A stretch of DNA of 18,597 nt from positions 1-18,597 of the forward strand of contig CAJVYJ010000013.1 in assembly GCA_913009475.1 (NCBI GenBank), given 5' to 3'. A model generated the notes under the pieces. It searched no databases. It worked only from the letters and a program-made list of their open reading frames with translations, and was not told where the DNA came from. Positions 1-6,928 of this stretch are shown one piece after another. The stretch is from an uncultured Actinomycetes bacterium. Lineage in GTDB: Bacteria; Actinomycetota; Aquicultoria; CAJVYJ01. Position numbers and translations under genes: made by a program. The first letter of the stretch is position 1. The number at the start of each line of letters is the position of its first letter.

Positions 1-400
1 AGCAATACTTCAGCGGGGCCCCGGGTTATCCTCGGCCTCACTCCTCGCAAAGGAGAGTGGCTCCTAGTGAGATCATGCTCGCCTTAGCCTCAGAGACGCT
101 TTTCTCTGAGAATAAATAAAACCTGACTTCATTGGTCGATAGTTGTTAAACGGTCTCAAATATCAAAACGTAAATCAACAAAATCTTCACGGGCGGAAAC
201 AAGATTCGCCTCTATACTTTTCCGCCCCCGTACTTTTTTATTTGCAAATTGCGTTTCGCGTTTCTCTATCATCTACCCGCTATCCTCAAACCTCTATGCT
301 TTCACAGCGGTCATTCTTGACGCCCCGACTAGGAATCAAGGGATACAAGGTGCCGATGCTATTATAGGACGCTAAAAGGCACGATGAGCATTATCACTAG
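1..400. other. Left contig end without a convincing gene
   Basis: About 400 bases with no gene I can support. An 8-bp hairpin (arms at 89-96 and 103-110) is followed by an A-rich tract and not a T-run, so it is not a clear terminator. A second weak hairpin lies at 41-55. On the minus strand, 156-272 can encode 38 residues, Lys/Arg-rich and starting MIEKRETQF, with a stop immediately upstream. It lacks a clear ribosome site and is too short to judge. A 74-codon plus-strand frame at 143-367 has no recognisable features. Confidence 0.4.
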
Positions 401-516
401 TTAAATTTCATCAATCTTATTCTTAGCCTGCCTGACTATCTTATTGAGTAGGCCGGAGCTGATAACTTCTGCGTTTCTGGATAGTAGGGCGAGTTTATAA
501 AGCTGGTAAGTTTCAT

Positions 517-2178
517 TTAGCGGTCTTTAGTGGTCCATTTTCTCATAGTTTTTTTCTCAATTTTATTTAACTTATCTTTTGCTGTTTCTCTGGATTGTTT
601 CATTTTCCATGCATATAATTCTTTTTTATTTCCTCTACACCTAAGACAATAAGCTTCCGGTCTCGTTAGGCTTTCAATTTTAAAAGTAGTATTACATTTT
701 TTGCATTTTCGATTAGTCAGCTTCCTTGATTTGTTGTCAGCCCTTCTTTTAGTCGTTCGTAATTTTGCCCTGTACTTTTGACACTCAGTATTTTTACAAT
801 ATAAAGTTAGTTTATACGGATGATTATCATCGAACACCCGCCCGCAATTTATACAAACTGCTTTACCTTTAAGCTTTGAACGCTGATGTTTCTTAAAGGC
901 TTTGGCCGTCGATTGTTGCCAAGGGGTAATTATTGGTAGGCCAATCAAGAACTTAGTATTTTGCATTAAACAACCATAAAAATAAGTCTCAAATCTGTTT
1001 AACTTTTGTTTTGTTGTCAACTTAGATAAATATTTGAAGAGAAAATCAATATATTTATTAACTGTTTCTATTGATAGGTCGAATTCTTTAATAATACCTT
1101 CTAATCTATCAATAAAATCTGCTTTAGCTTTTTGGTTGTATTCCTGCTGATAGATTTCTTTATATGTTCTGTCGCCTTTATATTTTCGCATTGTAGCAAG
1201 GGCTCTTCGTAATCTATAATCGTCTTTTTTATAGTTTAATAACCATTTTGGTATAGGTAGCGCGTCCTCTGAGTTATCTTTAGCCGTGGTTTTAAGCTCT
1301 TCCATGGCTGCTTTTAAGAACTCATCACTGTACCATTTTGGGGTATGCATAGTCTTCGATGACCATGTTGTTCCGTCGTTATGTTTTATTGTTTCGCGTT
1401 CAACTGGAATATCAACACTATTATTCATAAAATCAATCGTATACGTAGAACTTAAAGCGTTAGCTATTTGTTTAATTAGCATACTTAAACAATTTATCTC
1501 CTCAAAGGTGGTAATATCAACCAAAGGTGCTTTCAGGATTATCGCAAGATAAAAAGAAAATACTTGAAAATCAGCATAAAGCGGAATAATAGTGCTATCC
1601 CGATTAAGTTTCTTTGAAAACTTTAAAAAGCTTTGCCATTGTATAAAAGTTTTATCTTTAGGATATGAGAGTTTATCACTTAATTTATATCTAGTTAGCC
1701 AATATTGACGACCCCTAAACATATACAAAACTTGTTCAAGCTCTGGTTTATTTACAGCTTCTTTTTTAGCGCTTTCATATATTTCATTGCTTCTCTTTAC
1801 ATCTCTTACCAGCGGCTCGTTAATGCTTAAGTGAACCCGATAAAAAGGTATTAGTTTTTCTGTAAATACTAGATTTTCAAGGCCATAAATTAACGGTATC
1901 TGGTCAAAGGGCGGAAAGTAAATAGAAGCACTTAAATAACGCAAATACTCAAGCTCTTCTCTGAAAGTCCTTTTTTCCTCTTCGGCTCCACCTTCAATAT
2001 CCAGCTTGCAAACTGGTCGCCAACCCATAGTAGTACAAGCTTGGATTAATTCAGCCGGAGTTAAAAGATTGTCCGGCTCAAAAACTGAATGATGGCTTTT
2101 GGAAAAATCTTCTAAGAAGTTGTTACAAAACCTGTTACAGGTTGTTTTAACATCCTTGTTTGGTTGTAGTATATTCAT
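517..2178 (-). CDS. Unrecognised large protein with two C-terminal Cys4 zinc-finger-like clusters
   Basis: I do not recognise the family. The long N-terminal part is rich in Lys, Tyr and aromatic residues with no signal peptide or membrane segment, so it is probably cytoplasmic. The last ~120 residues are strongly basic and hold two candidate zinc-binding clusters: CINCGRVF with a later YCKNTEC, then CKKCNTTF with a later YCLRC. A nucleic-acid-binding role is likely but inferred. The frame stays open to a TTG at 2250, but that lacks a ribosome site and would overlap the divergent regulator, so I chose ATG 2178 (about 553 residues). The annotated stop at 517-519 may be premature. In the -1 frame an open, protein-like stretch of about 40 codons continues to a stop at 401-403 (it includes ALLSRNAEVISSGLLNKIV), so one lost base near 520 may have cut off the true C-terminus. 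The neighbourhood suggests a mobile or defence role. Confidence 0.6.
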   Translation of the reverse strand: MNILQPNKDVKTTCNRFCNNFLEDFSKSHHSVFEPDNLLTPAELIQACTTMGWRPVCKLDIEGGAEEEKRTFREELEYLRYLSASIYFPPFDQIPLIYGLENLVFTEKLIPFYRVHLSINEPLVRDVKRSNEIYESAKKEAVNKPELEQVLYMFRGRQYWLTRYKLSDKLSYPKDKTFIQWQSFLKFSKKLNRDSTIIPLYADFQVFSFYLAIILKAPLVDITTFEEINCLSMLIKQIANALSSTYTIDFMNNSVDIPVERETIKHNDGTTWSSKTMHTPKWYSDEFLKAAMEELKTTAKDNSEDALPIPKWLLNYKKDDYRLRRALATMRKYKGDRTYKEIYQQEYNQKAKADFIDRLEGIIKEFDLSIETVNKYIDFLFKYLSKLTTKQKLNRFETYFYGCLMQNTKFLIGLPIITPWQQSTAKAFKKHQRSKLKGKAVCINCGRVFDDNHPYKLTLYCKNTECQKYRAKLRTTKRRADNKSRKLTNRKCKKCNTTFKIESLTRPEAYCLRCRGNKKELYAWKMKQSRETAKDKLNKIEKKTMRKWTTKDR

Positions 2179-2208
2179 AAAATTTACATTATCAAAGGAG
2201 CGCAGTTC

Positions 2209-2387
2209 ATGCAAATAGTTAAAGTAAGAGCCAAAAAAAGACTTACTCAAAAGCAGCGCACAGAGCGCGTCGGTATGAGTGGTTCGCTAATAATTCTAGT
2301 GGAGTTGGATATTACAAGCGCTTATTTAAATTATGGTATGAAGTGTCTAAAGTTTTGGACGTACTGGAAAGTAATTTATTTAAATAA
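2209..2387 (+). pseudogene. Small XRE-type helix-turn-helix regulator, frameshifted
   Basis: An AGGAG ribosome site (2196-2200) precedes ATG 2209. The first 33 codons read like the start of a single-domain XRE/Cro HTH protein (VKVRAKKRLTQKQ, then RVGMSG). The reading frame then loses sense. From 2307 the -1 frame continues as GYYKRLFKLWYEVSKVLDVL and ends at TAA 2385-2387, which matches the last helices of such regulators. One missing base near 2305-2309 explains both halves, and a restored product would be about 60 residues. The usual Leu-Ala after LTQ-x-Q reads Arg-Thr here, so decay beyond the frameshift is possible. The gene is divergent from the zinc-cluster protein, with only 30 bases between the two ATGs, the usual arrangement for a regulator of its neighbour. 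A sequencing error is an alternative to a true pseudogene. Confidence 0.6.
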
Positions 2388-2493
2388 AAATGATGAGTAA
2401 GGCCACCCAGGTGTGGCATTCGAATAATCGACTAAATCAGGTATATCTGGTGATGGCCGGTTGTATGCCGTTAGGTACATGCTTAAAGCGTGA

Positions 2494-2538
2494 TTAATGA
2501 TAAATCTGTCGAGTTCATGCAATCCAACTTATCATTAA
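2494..2538. repeat. 10-bp inverted repeat, operator-like
   Basis: TTAATGATAA (2494-2503) is repeated exactly in inverted orientation (2529-2538) with 25 bases between. It lies between the XRE remnant and the promoter of the RloA/RloB genes. It could be two operator half-sites or a single-strand hairpin. No second copy was noticed in the window. Confidence 0.35.
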
Positions 2539-2583
2539 ATGGAAAGATATAAATTAGTTTGAGAGAAAAAATCTCATTAATAT

Positions 2584-2612
2584 TTGATATAATGCCGATA
2601 TTTGGGTATATT
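2584..2612 (+). promoter_or_regulatory. Probable sigma-70 promoter for the RloA/RloB operon
   Basis: The -35 TTGATA (2584-2589), a 17-nt spacer and the -10 TATATT (2607-2612) each match consensus at five of six positions. Transcription would start near 2619 and leave a short leader before ATG 2654. The ribosome site is weak (GAAAGA region). Confidence 0.6.
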
Positions 2613-2653
2613 AGTTAAAGTAAAGAGATAATATCACATAGAAAGATTATACT

Positions 2654-3979
2654 ATGATAATAAGCTTTTCAGTCGAAAATTGGATGTCATTTCGTGATTC
2701 AACAAAATTTTCAATGTTGGCCAGTAGGGAGCGACAGCATGGTGAAAGACTTCCGCGAGTCGGTAAATATAAAACAAGAGTTCTGCCGATTTCGTCGATA
2801 TACGGCAGCAATGCTTCCGGTAAAACCAATCTTTTTAAAGCCTTAAGTTTTGCCAGGTCACTAATAGTAGACGGTACTCAGCCGGATAGTTTGATCAAGG
2901 TTGATCCTTTTGTGCTTGATCCTAAGTATACTGATAAGCCAAGCCGGTTTTCTTTTGAGCTATTAATTGATGATAATTTCTATGAGTATAGCTTTACTGT
3001 AAACAACAAATCAGTGCTGGAAGAAAAATTTGTTAATATCCACAATGTTGATCGCGTTATGTATGAAAGAAAAAACGGTAAGATTTCTTTTGATAAATCT
3101 CTGGAAAAAGATCAGTTTTTCCATTTTACTTTTAGGGGCACGCGCAGCAATCAGCTTTTTTTAACGAATACGGTTTTACAAAATATTGACATATTCAAGC
3201 CTGTTTACGATTGGTTCAAACATACACTGGTGTTGGTGGCGCCGGATTCCAGGTTTGGTAATTTTGAGCAATTCATTGAAGGTAAAGACTCTTTGTATAC
3301 AAAAATAAATGACATGCTTTCTCAACTGGACACCGGTATTATTGAAATTGGCAGCCGAACCATACCCTTTGAGAGTTCAAGTGTTCCCAAAGGATTGGAA
3401 TCTATGCTTCAGAAAGAATTAGAGGAGGGCGCCACACTTAGATTGGCGGGAGGAGCATCAAGTGAGAGTTTTCTGATAACTAAAAAAAGGGGGAAACTGA
3501 CCGTAAAGATGTTGACGACGTATCATCCGTGTTCAGACGGTAAAAAAGTTAATTTTAAAATGAGTCAGGAGTCCGACGGAACCCGGCGCGTACTCGATCT
3601 TATTCCCGCGTTTTTAGATTTATCAGCGCCTGATTCTAAAAAAGTGTATGTTATCGATGAGATTGATCGTAGTCTACACACGTTACTAACGAGACAATTA
3701 CTGGAAGGTTACCTGTCCTCTTGTTCTTCAAAGAGTCGCTCTCAGCTTTTGTTTACAACACATGATGTTTTATTAATGGACCAGCAGCTACTTCGCCGCG
3801 ATGAGATGTGGGTTACTGAGCGTGATTTAAACGGAGCTATAACCATAATATCATTTAGTGAGTATAAAGATGTTAGATACGATAAAGATATCCGCAAGAG
3901 CTATCTGCAAGGTCGGCTGGGTGGAATACCGCATTTATTTTATTCTTCTTGCCGTGAAAATATTGGCGATAAAGCTTAA
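2654..3979 (+). CDS. AAA-family ATPase, RloA/AbiLi-like
   Basis: This is the ATPase subunit of a two-gene abortive-infection type system. The N-terminus (MIISFSVENWMSFRD) is typical of OLD/RloA-type SMC-like ATPases. Walker A is GSNASGKT (residues 51-58), a signature-like SQESDGT lies at 304-310, Walker B is VYVIDE (331-336), and a switch histidine sits in LLFTTHD (365-371). The 441-residue length is normal for the family and the gene appears intact. Its stop overlaps the start of the RloB gene (TAATG at 3977-3981), so the two are probably co-translated. In the known AbiL system of Lactococcus, an ATPase of this type pairs with an RloB protein to block phage growth. That this copy is active is inferred. 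It is less likely to be a DNA-repair or restriction-associated ATPase, given the RloB partner. Confidence 0.88.
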   Translation: MIISFSVENWMSFRDSTKFSMLASRERQHGERLPRVGKYKTRVLPISSIYGSNASGKTNLFKALSFARSLIVDGTQPDSLIKVDPFVLDPKYTDKPSRFSFELLIDDNFYEYSFTVNNKSVLEEKFVNIHNVDRVMYERKNGKISFDKSLEKDQFFHFTFRGTRSNQLFLTNTVLQNIDIFKPVYDWFKHTLVLVAPDSRFGNFEQFIEGKDSLYTKINDMLSQLDTGIIEIGSRTIPFESSSVPKGLESMLQKELEEGATLRLAGGASSESFLITKKRGKLTVKMLTTYHPCSDGKKVNFKMSQESDGTRRVLDLIPAFLDLSAPDSKKVYVIDEIDRSLHTLLTRQLLEGYLSSCSSKSRSQLLFTTHDVLLMDQQLLRRDEMWVTERDLNGAITIISFSEYKDVRYDKDIRKSYLQGRLGGIPHLFYSSCRENIGDKA

Positions 3980-4566
3980 TGTTCCCAAGGTTTAAGCGGC
4001 TACCCGGCAAACGCGCTTATCGTAAAATGTTTGTTATTGCCGTTGAAGGTAAAAAAACGGAGCAGGACTATTTTCATATTCTTAACAGTCAAAACTCTGT
4101 TATTCATATTCATTGCATAAAAAGTAGCAATCAAAGCTCACCTTCCCATGTGCTTAAAAGGATGGATAACTATCTTAAGCAGCAATCACTTCGGAAAACT
4201 GATGAGGCCTGGCTGGTTATTGATAGGGATATGTGGTCGGAAACTCAATTAAGTGAGCTTTATCGTTGGTCGCAAAGGCAAACAAATTACGGGCTGGCTT
4301 TAAGTAATCCTAAGTTTGAGTTTTGGCTTCTGCTCCATTTCGAAGACGGCAATGGAATTGCGACACCCCGCGAATGTTCCACGCGGCTTGAAAAGTATCT
4401 ACCTAATTATCAAAAAGCCATAAATATTAATAATATTACAGTTGAGCGGATTGATAATGCTATTAAGCGAGCGATAAAAAAAGATAAACCGCCCTGTGTG
4501 GATTGGCCGCGAAATCCCGGGACAACCGTATATAGGTTGGTTGAAAAGATTATAAAGGAATTATAA
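3979..4566 (+). CDS. rloB: RloB family protein (AbiLii-like, TOPRIM-like effector)
   Basis: This is the second subunit of the RloA/RloB module, with 195 residues as expected for the family. Family landmarks are all present: VEGKKTEQDYF near residues 22-32 (acidic residue of the TOPRIM-like fold), IDRD (81-84), and SNPKFEFWLLLHFE (109-122), the most characteristic RloB motif. The acidic residues match a metal-dependent nucleic-acid-cleaving or -binding site, so this is likely the toxic effector released or triggered by the ATPase (inference from AbiL and related ATPase-TOPRIM defence systems). Translation starts within the stop of the upstream gene. No regulator gene is fused or adjacent downstream, and the gene converges directly on a decayed minus-strand gene. 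Confidence 0.88.
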   Translation: MFPRFKRLPGKRAYRKMFVIAVEGKKTEQDYFHILNSQNSVIHIHCIKSSNQSSPSHVLKRMDNYLKQQSLRKTDEAWLVIDRDMWSETQLSELYRWSQRQTNYGLALSNPKFEFWLLLHFEDGNGIATPRECSTRLEKYLPNYQKAININNITVERIDNAIKRAIKKDKPPCVDWPRNPGTTVYRLVEKIIKEL

Positions 4567-4763
4567 TTTACCGTTAATAGTTTTCATAACTTCACTAAAG
4601 CTTAAAAGGCCGGCTTCAAGATTTTCCATAATTTCACCGGCAAGTTATCCAAACCAGTTATTTTTAAAAAATGTAGATAGGTTCACTATTCTGAATAATC
4701 TATATAATAAGTGGTGCTGGCAAATACTTTATCAATATTTTGTTTTTCGGGTGAAATGTCCAT
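4561..4763 (-). pseudogene. Remnant of a DUF262 (GmrSD-type) gene
   Basis: The minus strand from ATG 4763 encodes about 25 residues, MDISPEKQNIDKVFASTTYY and then IDYSE, before a stop at 4686-4688. The start closely resembles DUF262 proteins, which open with a similar block and continue into a DGQQR/FYQREY-type motif that is missing here. After it, in a different frame, a protein-like stretch (GEIMENLEAGLLSFSEVM) runs to a stop at 4561-4563 that overlaps the end of rloB. The simplest reading is a gene reduced by a large internal deletion to its two ends. DUF262 proteins include GmrSD-type modification-dependent restriction enzymes, which fits the defence-rich neighbourhood. Assignment of the second fragment to the same gene is less sure. 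Confidence 0.5.
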
Positions 4764-4870
4764 GATTGTTTTTCCCTTTTCTTACAATTATATTTTTCGC
4801 CGATTCAAAATCGGAGACATTGTGCGCCATTTTTTCTCAACGTAGCTATGAGAGTACATAATCAGTGCTA
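4764..4870. other. Intergenic stretch with a short hairpin
   Basis: A perfect 6-bp hairpin, CCGATT-caa-AATCGG (4800-4814), is followed by no T-run on either strand, so it is not a clear terminator. The remaining sequence shows nothing I can name. It would hold the 3' end of the DUF1828 transcript and the promoter of the lost DUF262 gene. Confidence 0.4.
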
Positions 4871-5638
4871 TTATCCCGCGAGCGTTTCGAGATAGTTTTC
4901 TCGCCTTGACCATAAGGCAGCTGTTACTTTATACGCCTCCAAGGCTTCTATTACATCCCCGCCAACTTCACGTTCGTAGTCATTAAGAAAAGCATAGGCT
5001 TCCGCGCCATCGCCTCTAGCGTCTCGTGTATCTCCAAGAGCAAAAAGGTAGGCCCCAATTGTATTCTTATTGGGAGCGTTAATCGCTTGAATAAAGCGTT
5101 CCGGCCGAATACGGGATTTAGGGATTAGGAAGTCAATAGCATGATCGAAACCACTTCGACCCGATATTTTTACGCGCGGACTGTAACGAACGTCATGATT
5201 ATCAAGAAAATTCTTGACGTCTTCCCAGAAAAAACCAGCCACACGCGGTTGGGCCATAACAAACATGTCATTTATAGCAAGCATAGCTTGAACTAAGGCA
5301 TGTAGACGTTGTCCAATGTCTCTTTGGGATGCTTCCACCATGAGTTGTTTGCCGTCCGTGTGGACACCAAATCCGTTCAGAACGACCTCTAAAACGGCCT
5401 TACGCTTCGGCGTGTTTAAATCTAGTCCACTTGTACGCAGATCTGAAAGAATGTACCCATCGTCGGAGAGAACTATTTTCCCATCATTCTTTACTGCATA
5501 GATCTGTAGATGGTCATTATGACGATCCAGGAACGGAGTCGTCAGCTCACATGATTTTTCAAGCTTCTCGATTGAAAGACCTCTTCGCAGCCATAGAATA
5601 TATGCTTCTACCAGTTGGTCGCAGTCTTTTCTATTCAT
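4871..5638 (-). CDS. DUF1828/DUF1829 domain protein
   Basis: About 255 residues with an N-terminal DUF1828 region and a C-terminal DUF1829 region, as I recognise the families. Telling motifs are TTPFLDRHNDHLQIY (residues 33-47), LSDDGY (57-62) and TPKRK (76-80). The biochemical function of the family is not established, and it occurs mostly in mobile and accessory regions. The frame is open to 5680, but ATG 5638 is preceded at a good distance by AAGGGGG and overlaps the upstream gene's TGA as ATGA. I therefore chose it over the start 14 codons upstream, which lies inside the frameshifted DUF6978 gene. No signal peptide or membrane segment is visible, so it is cytoplasmic. The stable pairing with DUF6978 suggests that the two proteins act together, for example in phage or plasmid conflict (inference). 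Confidence 0.8.
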   Translation of the reverse strand: MNRKDCDQLVEAYILWLRRGLSIEKLEKSCELTTPFLDRHNDHLQIYAVKNDGKIVLSDDGYILSDLRTSGLDLNTPKRKAVLEVVLNGFGVHTDGKQLMVEASQRDIGQRLHALVQAMLAINDMFVMAQPRVAGFFWEDVKNFLDNHDVRYSPRVKISGRSGFDHAIDFLIPKSRIRPERFIQAINAPNKNTIGAYLFALGDTRDARGDGAEAYAFLNDYEREVGGDVIEALEAYKVTAALWSRRENYLETLAG

Positions 5639-6065
5639 CGCAAACCCCCTTGGAATAGAGGCACGTTTTTTACATTGCAATAGCGATAGAAGTCATCCAG
5701 TATCTGTTGAATATCTGATGGATCACTAAATTCTTCATATTCGATAGGAAAGGCCCATTTATCTTCATAGCCTTCGCGGTAGCGATGAATTGGGTACCAA
5801 CTATCTTATTGCCATCAGGATTGGAGTGGGGTGCCGCATTAACATCGAGCCTGACTAGCACTATGATTTTACGACCGCGGGTCTGATACCTGAGCTTGGA
5901 AAGCCGGAATATGCCACGCCAAAGATCGAACAAAAAAAGTTCTCGTTTATCACTGCCAATCAGCTCATGAGTTTGATCGGTACCCGGAGGTATAGATATT
6001 GTAGCCGGATGTATAAATGTTTTTTCCATTGCAATCAAAGTCTCAGCTTCAGCTTGTGTAAGCAT
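5635..6065 (-). pseudogene. DUF6978 family gene with a single-base frameshift
   Basis: From ATG 6065 the frame encodes MLTQAEAETLIAMEKTFI, a block with FDLWRGIFRLSKLRYQTR, and VLVRLDVNAAPHSNPDG, which match DUF6978 proteins. After Thr91 the expected C-terminal half (IHRYREGYEDKWAFPIEYEE, then FSDPSDIQQILDDFYRYC) appears only in the -1 frame and ends at a TGA that overlaps the DUF1828 start. One base is missing near 5791, within a His/Gln codon. Restored, the protein has about 143 residues, the usual family length. The frame as it stands runs on to 5670 with an unrelated tail. Because both halves are otherwise well conserved, the loss is either very recent or a sequence error. The function is unknown and the gene pairs with DUF1828/DUF1829. 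A GGGAGAG-like ribosome site lies about 11 bases upstream. Confidence 0.75.
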
Positions 6066-6175
6066 ACTATTGTATTCTCTCCCACATCTGAATCACAAGA
6101 ACCTTTCGTCATTCATTCGCTTCTTAATATCCATAGTTCCGATGTAAAATATATCTAATTTAGTAAACAATCGTA

Positions 6176-6205
6176 ATTGTATCGTTTTTGTAGTATCTTC
6201 GTCAA
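6176..6205 (-). promoter_or_regulatory. Candidate promoter for the DUF6978-DUF1828 pair
   Basis: Read on the minus strand, TTGACG (6200-6205) and TACAAT (6176-6181) are separated by 18 nt, each matching consensus at five of six positions. It would give a leader of about 100 nt before ATG 6065. Confidence 0.45.
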
Positions 6206-6426
6206 TCAGCCCGGCTGCTTGTCAACTGATTTGAGAGTAAGACTGGATTCCCGACCGGAGCCGGAATGACAAGATTATTCTAAAGCGAGAGGATGTCTGT
6301 CGGTCGACAAATGCGAGTATAGCGTTGAGCGAATGAGGACCTTGCGTATCAAGGACTTTCATCCTCCAGAACTGATTGAGTAGTTGCACTTAAGCCCGAT
6401 TAACGATTTCGATTTACAATTTACGC
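6206..6426. other. Intergenic region with a common dispersed element and a stem-loop
   Basis: No gene is visible. TGGATTCCCGACCGGAGCC continuing to GGAATGACA (6243-6271) resembles the short palindromic intergenic element (TGGATTCCCG...GGGAATGAC) scattered through many bacterial genomes. At 6335-6366 a nested stem-loop can form: GAGGA/TCCTC outside, CCTTG/CAAGG inside, with a 7-nt bulge. It has no T-run, and neither element has a demonstrated role here. Confidence 0.35.
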
Positions 6427-6459
6427 GAAGTTTTTATAAAAAATTTTTATAAAAACTTC
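6427..6459. repeat. 33-bp AT-rich palindrome upstream of the DUF302 promoter
   Basis: Two perfect 16-bp arms, GAAGTTTTTATAAAAA (6427-6442) and its inverse (6444-6459), flank one central base. The palindrome abuts the -35 element directly. It could be an UP-element-like tract, a second operator, or a hairpin ending transcription that enters from the left, although no T-run follows it. Confidence 0.7.
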
Positions 6460-6488
6460 TTGACATACCCTTGGGGGTATATTATTTT
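6460..6488 (+). promoter_or_regulatory. Promoter with a CsoR/CstR-type operator in its spacer
   Basis: The -35 is a perfect TTGACA (6460-6465). After 17 nt the -10 is TATTTT (6483-6488), four of six matches. Overlapping the last -35 base and filling the spacer is ATACCC-TTGG-GGGTAT (6465-6480), a perfect 6-bp dyad with the G-tract pattern known for operators of the CsoR/FrmR (DUF156) family. A bound repressor would block RNA polymerase. A repressor of that family is the fourth gene of the operon, which indicates autoregulation (inference). Confidence 0.8.
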
Positions 6489-6514
6489 TGAAAGGTAAAC
6501 CGATTGGAGGCAAA

Positions 6515-6928
6515 ATGAACGATCTTATCTATGAAACAAGTTCTAAGAAGAGCATTACGGAAGTTCGAGCTGCGTTGGAGGTGTCCTTAAAGGAACGCAA
6601 ATTCGGTATTTTAACGGAGATAGATGTGGCTAAGGTCATGGAGAAAAAGGGTGTGGAATTCCACGATGAATTGTTGCTTTTAGGGGTCTGTAACCCTAAT
6701 TACGCGAAGGAAGTTTTAGAAATCAACTCGGACCTGGCGGTGATGCTGCCGTGTAGCATTGTAATTCAAAAAAATGGCACCGGCAGTATTATTAAATTAG
6801 CCAAACCGAGCCAACTGGTTGCCTTCTTCCCCGACCAGGATAGACTGGCTGCTTTTGGTGATAAGGTTGAAGAGCTTCTAAGGGCGGCGATAGACGATGT
6901 GGTAGCTGATGATAAAAATATTGATTAG
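6515..6928 (+). CDS. DUF302 domain protein
   Basis: The product is a 137-residue cytoplasmic protein of the DUF302 family. Characteristic parts are the N-terminal region after MNDLIYETSSKKS, LLGVCNPNYAKEVL (Cys59) and VMLPCSIVI (Cys80). The family has no firm biochemical role but often sits beside sulfur, redox and metal-response genes, and the two conserved cysteines fit thiol or persulfide handling (inference). I chose ATG 6515 because GGAGG (6506-6510) lies at the right distance. The frame is open nine codons further upstream to a TTG overlapping the -10 element, which would not be transcribed. It is the first gene of the CstR-controlled operon, and its end overlaps the rhodanese gene by 20 bases. 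Confidence 0.85.
   Translation: MNDLIYETSSKKSITEVRAALEVSLKERKFGILTEIDVAKVMEKKGVEFHDELLLLGVCNPNYAKEVLEINSDLAVMLPCSIVIQKNGTGSIIKLAKPSQLVAFFPDQDRLAAFGDKVEELLRAAIDDVVADDKNID

Noticed and set aside
89..110. 8-bp hairpin as a terminator
   Set aside because: Followed by AATAAATAAA and no T-run; no gene ends next to it.
156..272. 38-codon minus-strand frame with a protein-like sequence
   Set aside because: Too short, no clear ribosome site, and an in-frame stop directly upstream; cannot be told from chance.
143..367. 74-codon plus-strand frame near the left end
   Set aside because: No ribosome site, no family features and composition unlike the real genes.
2402..2417. GCCAC/GTGGC hairpin downstream of the XRE remnant
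   Set aside because: 5-bp stem with no T-run; too weak for a terminator.
4800..4814. CCGATT/AATCGG hairpin as a terminator
   Set aside because: No T-tract on either strand.
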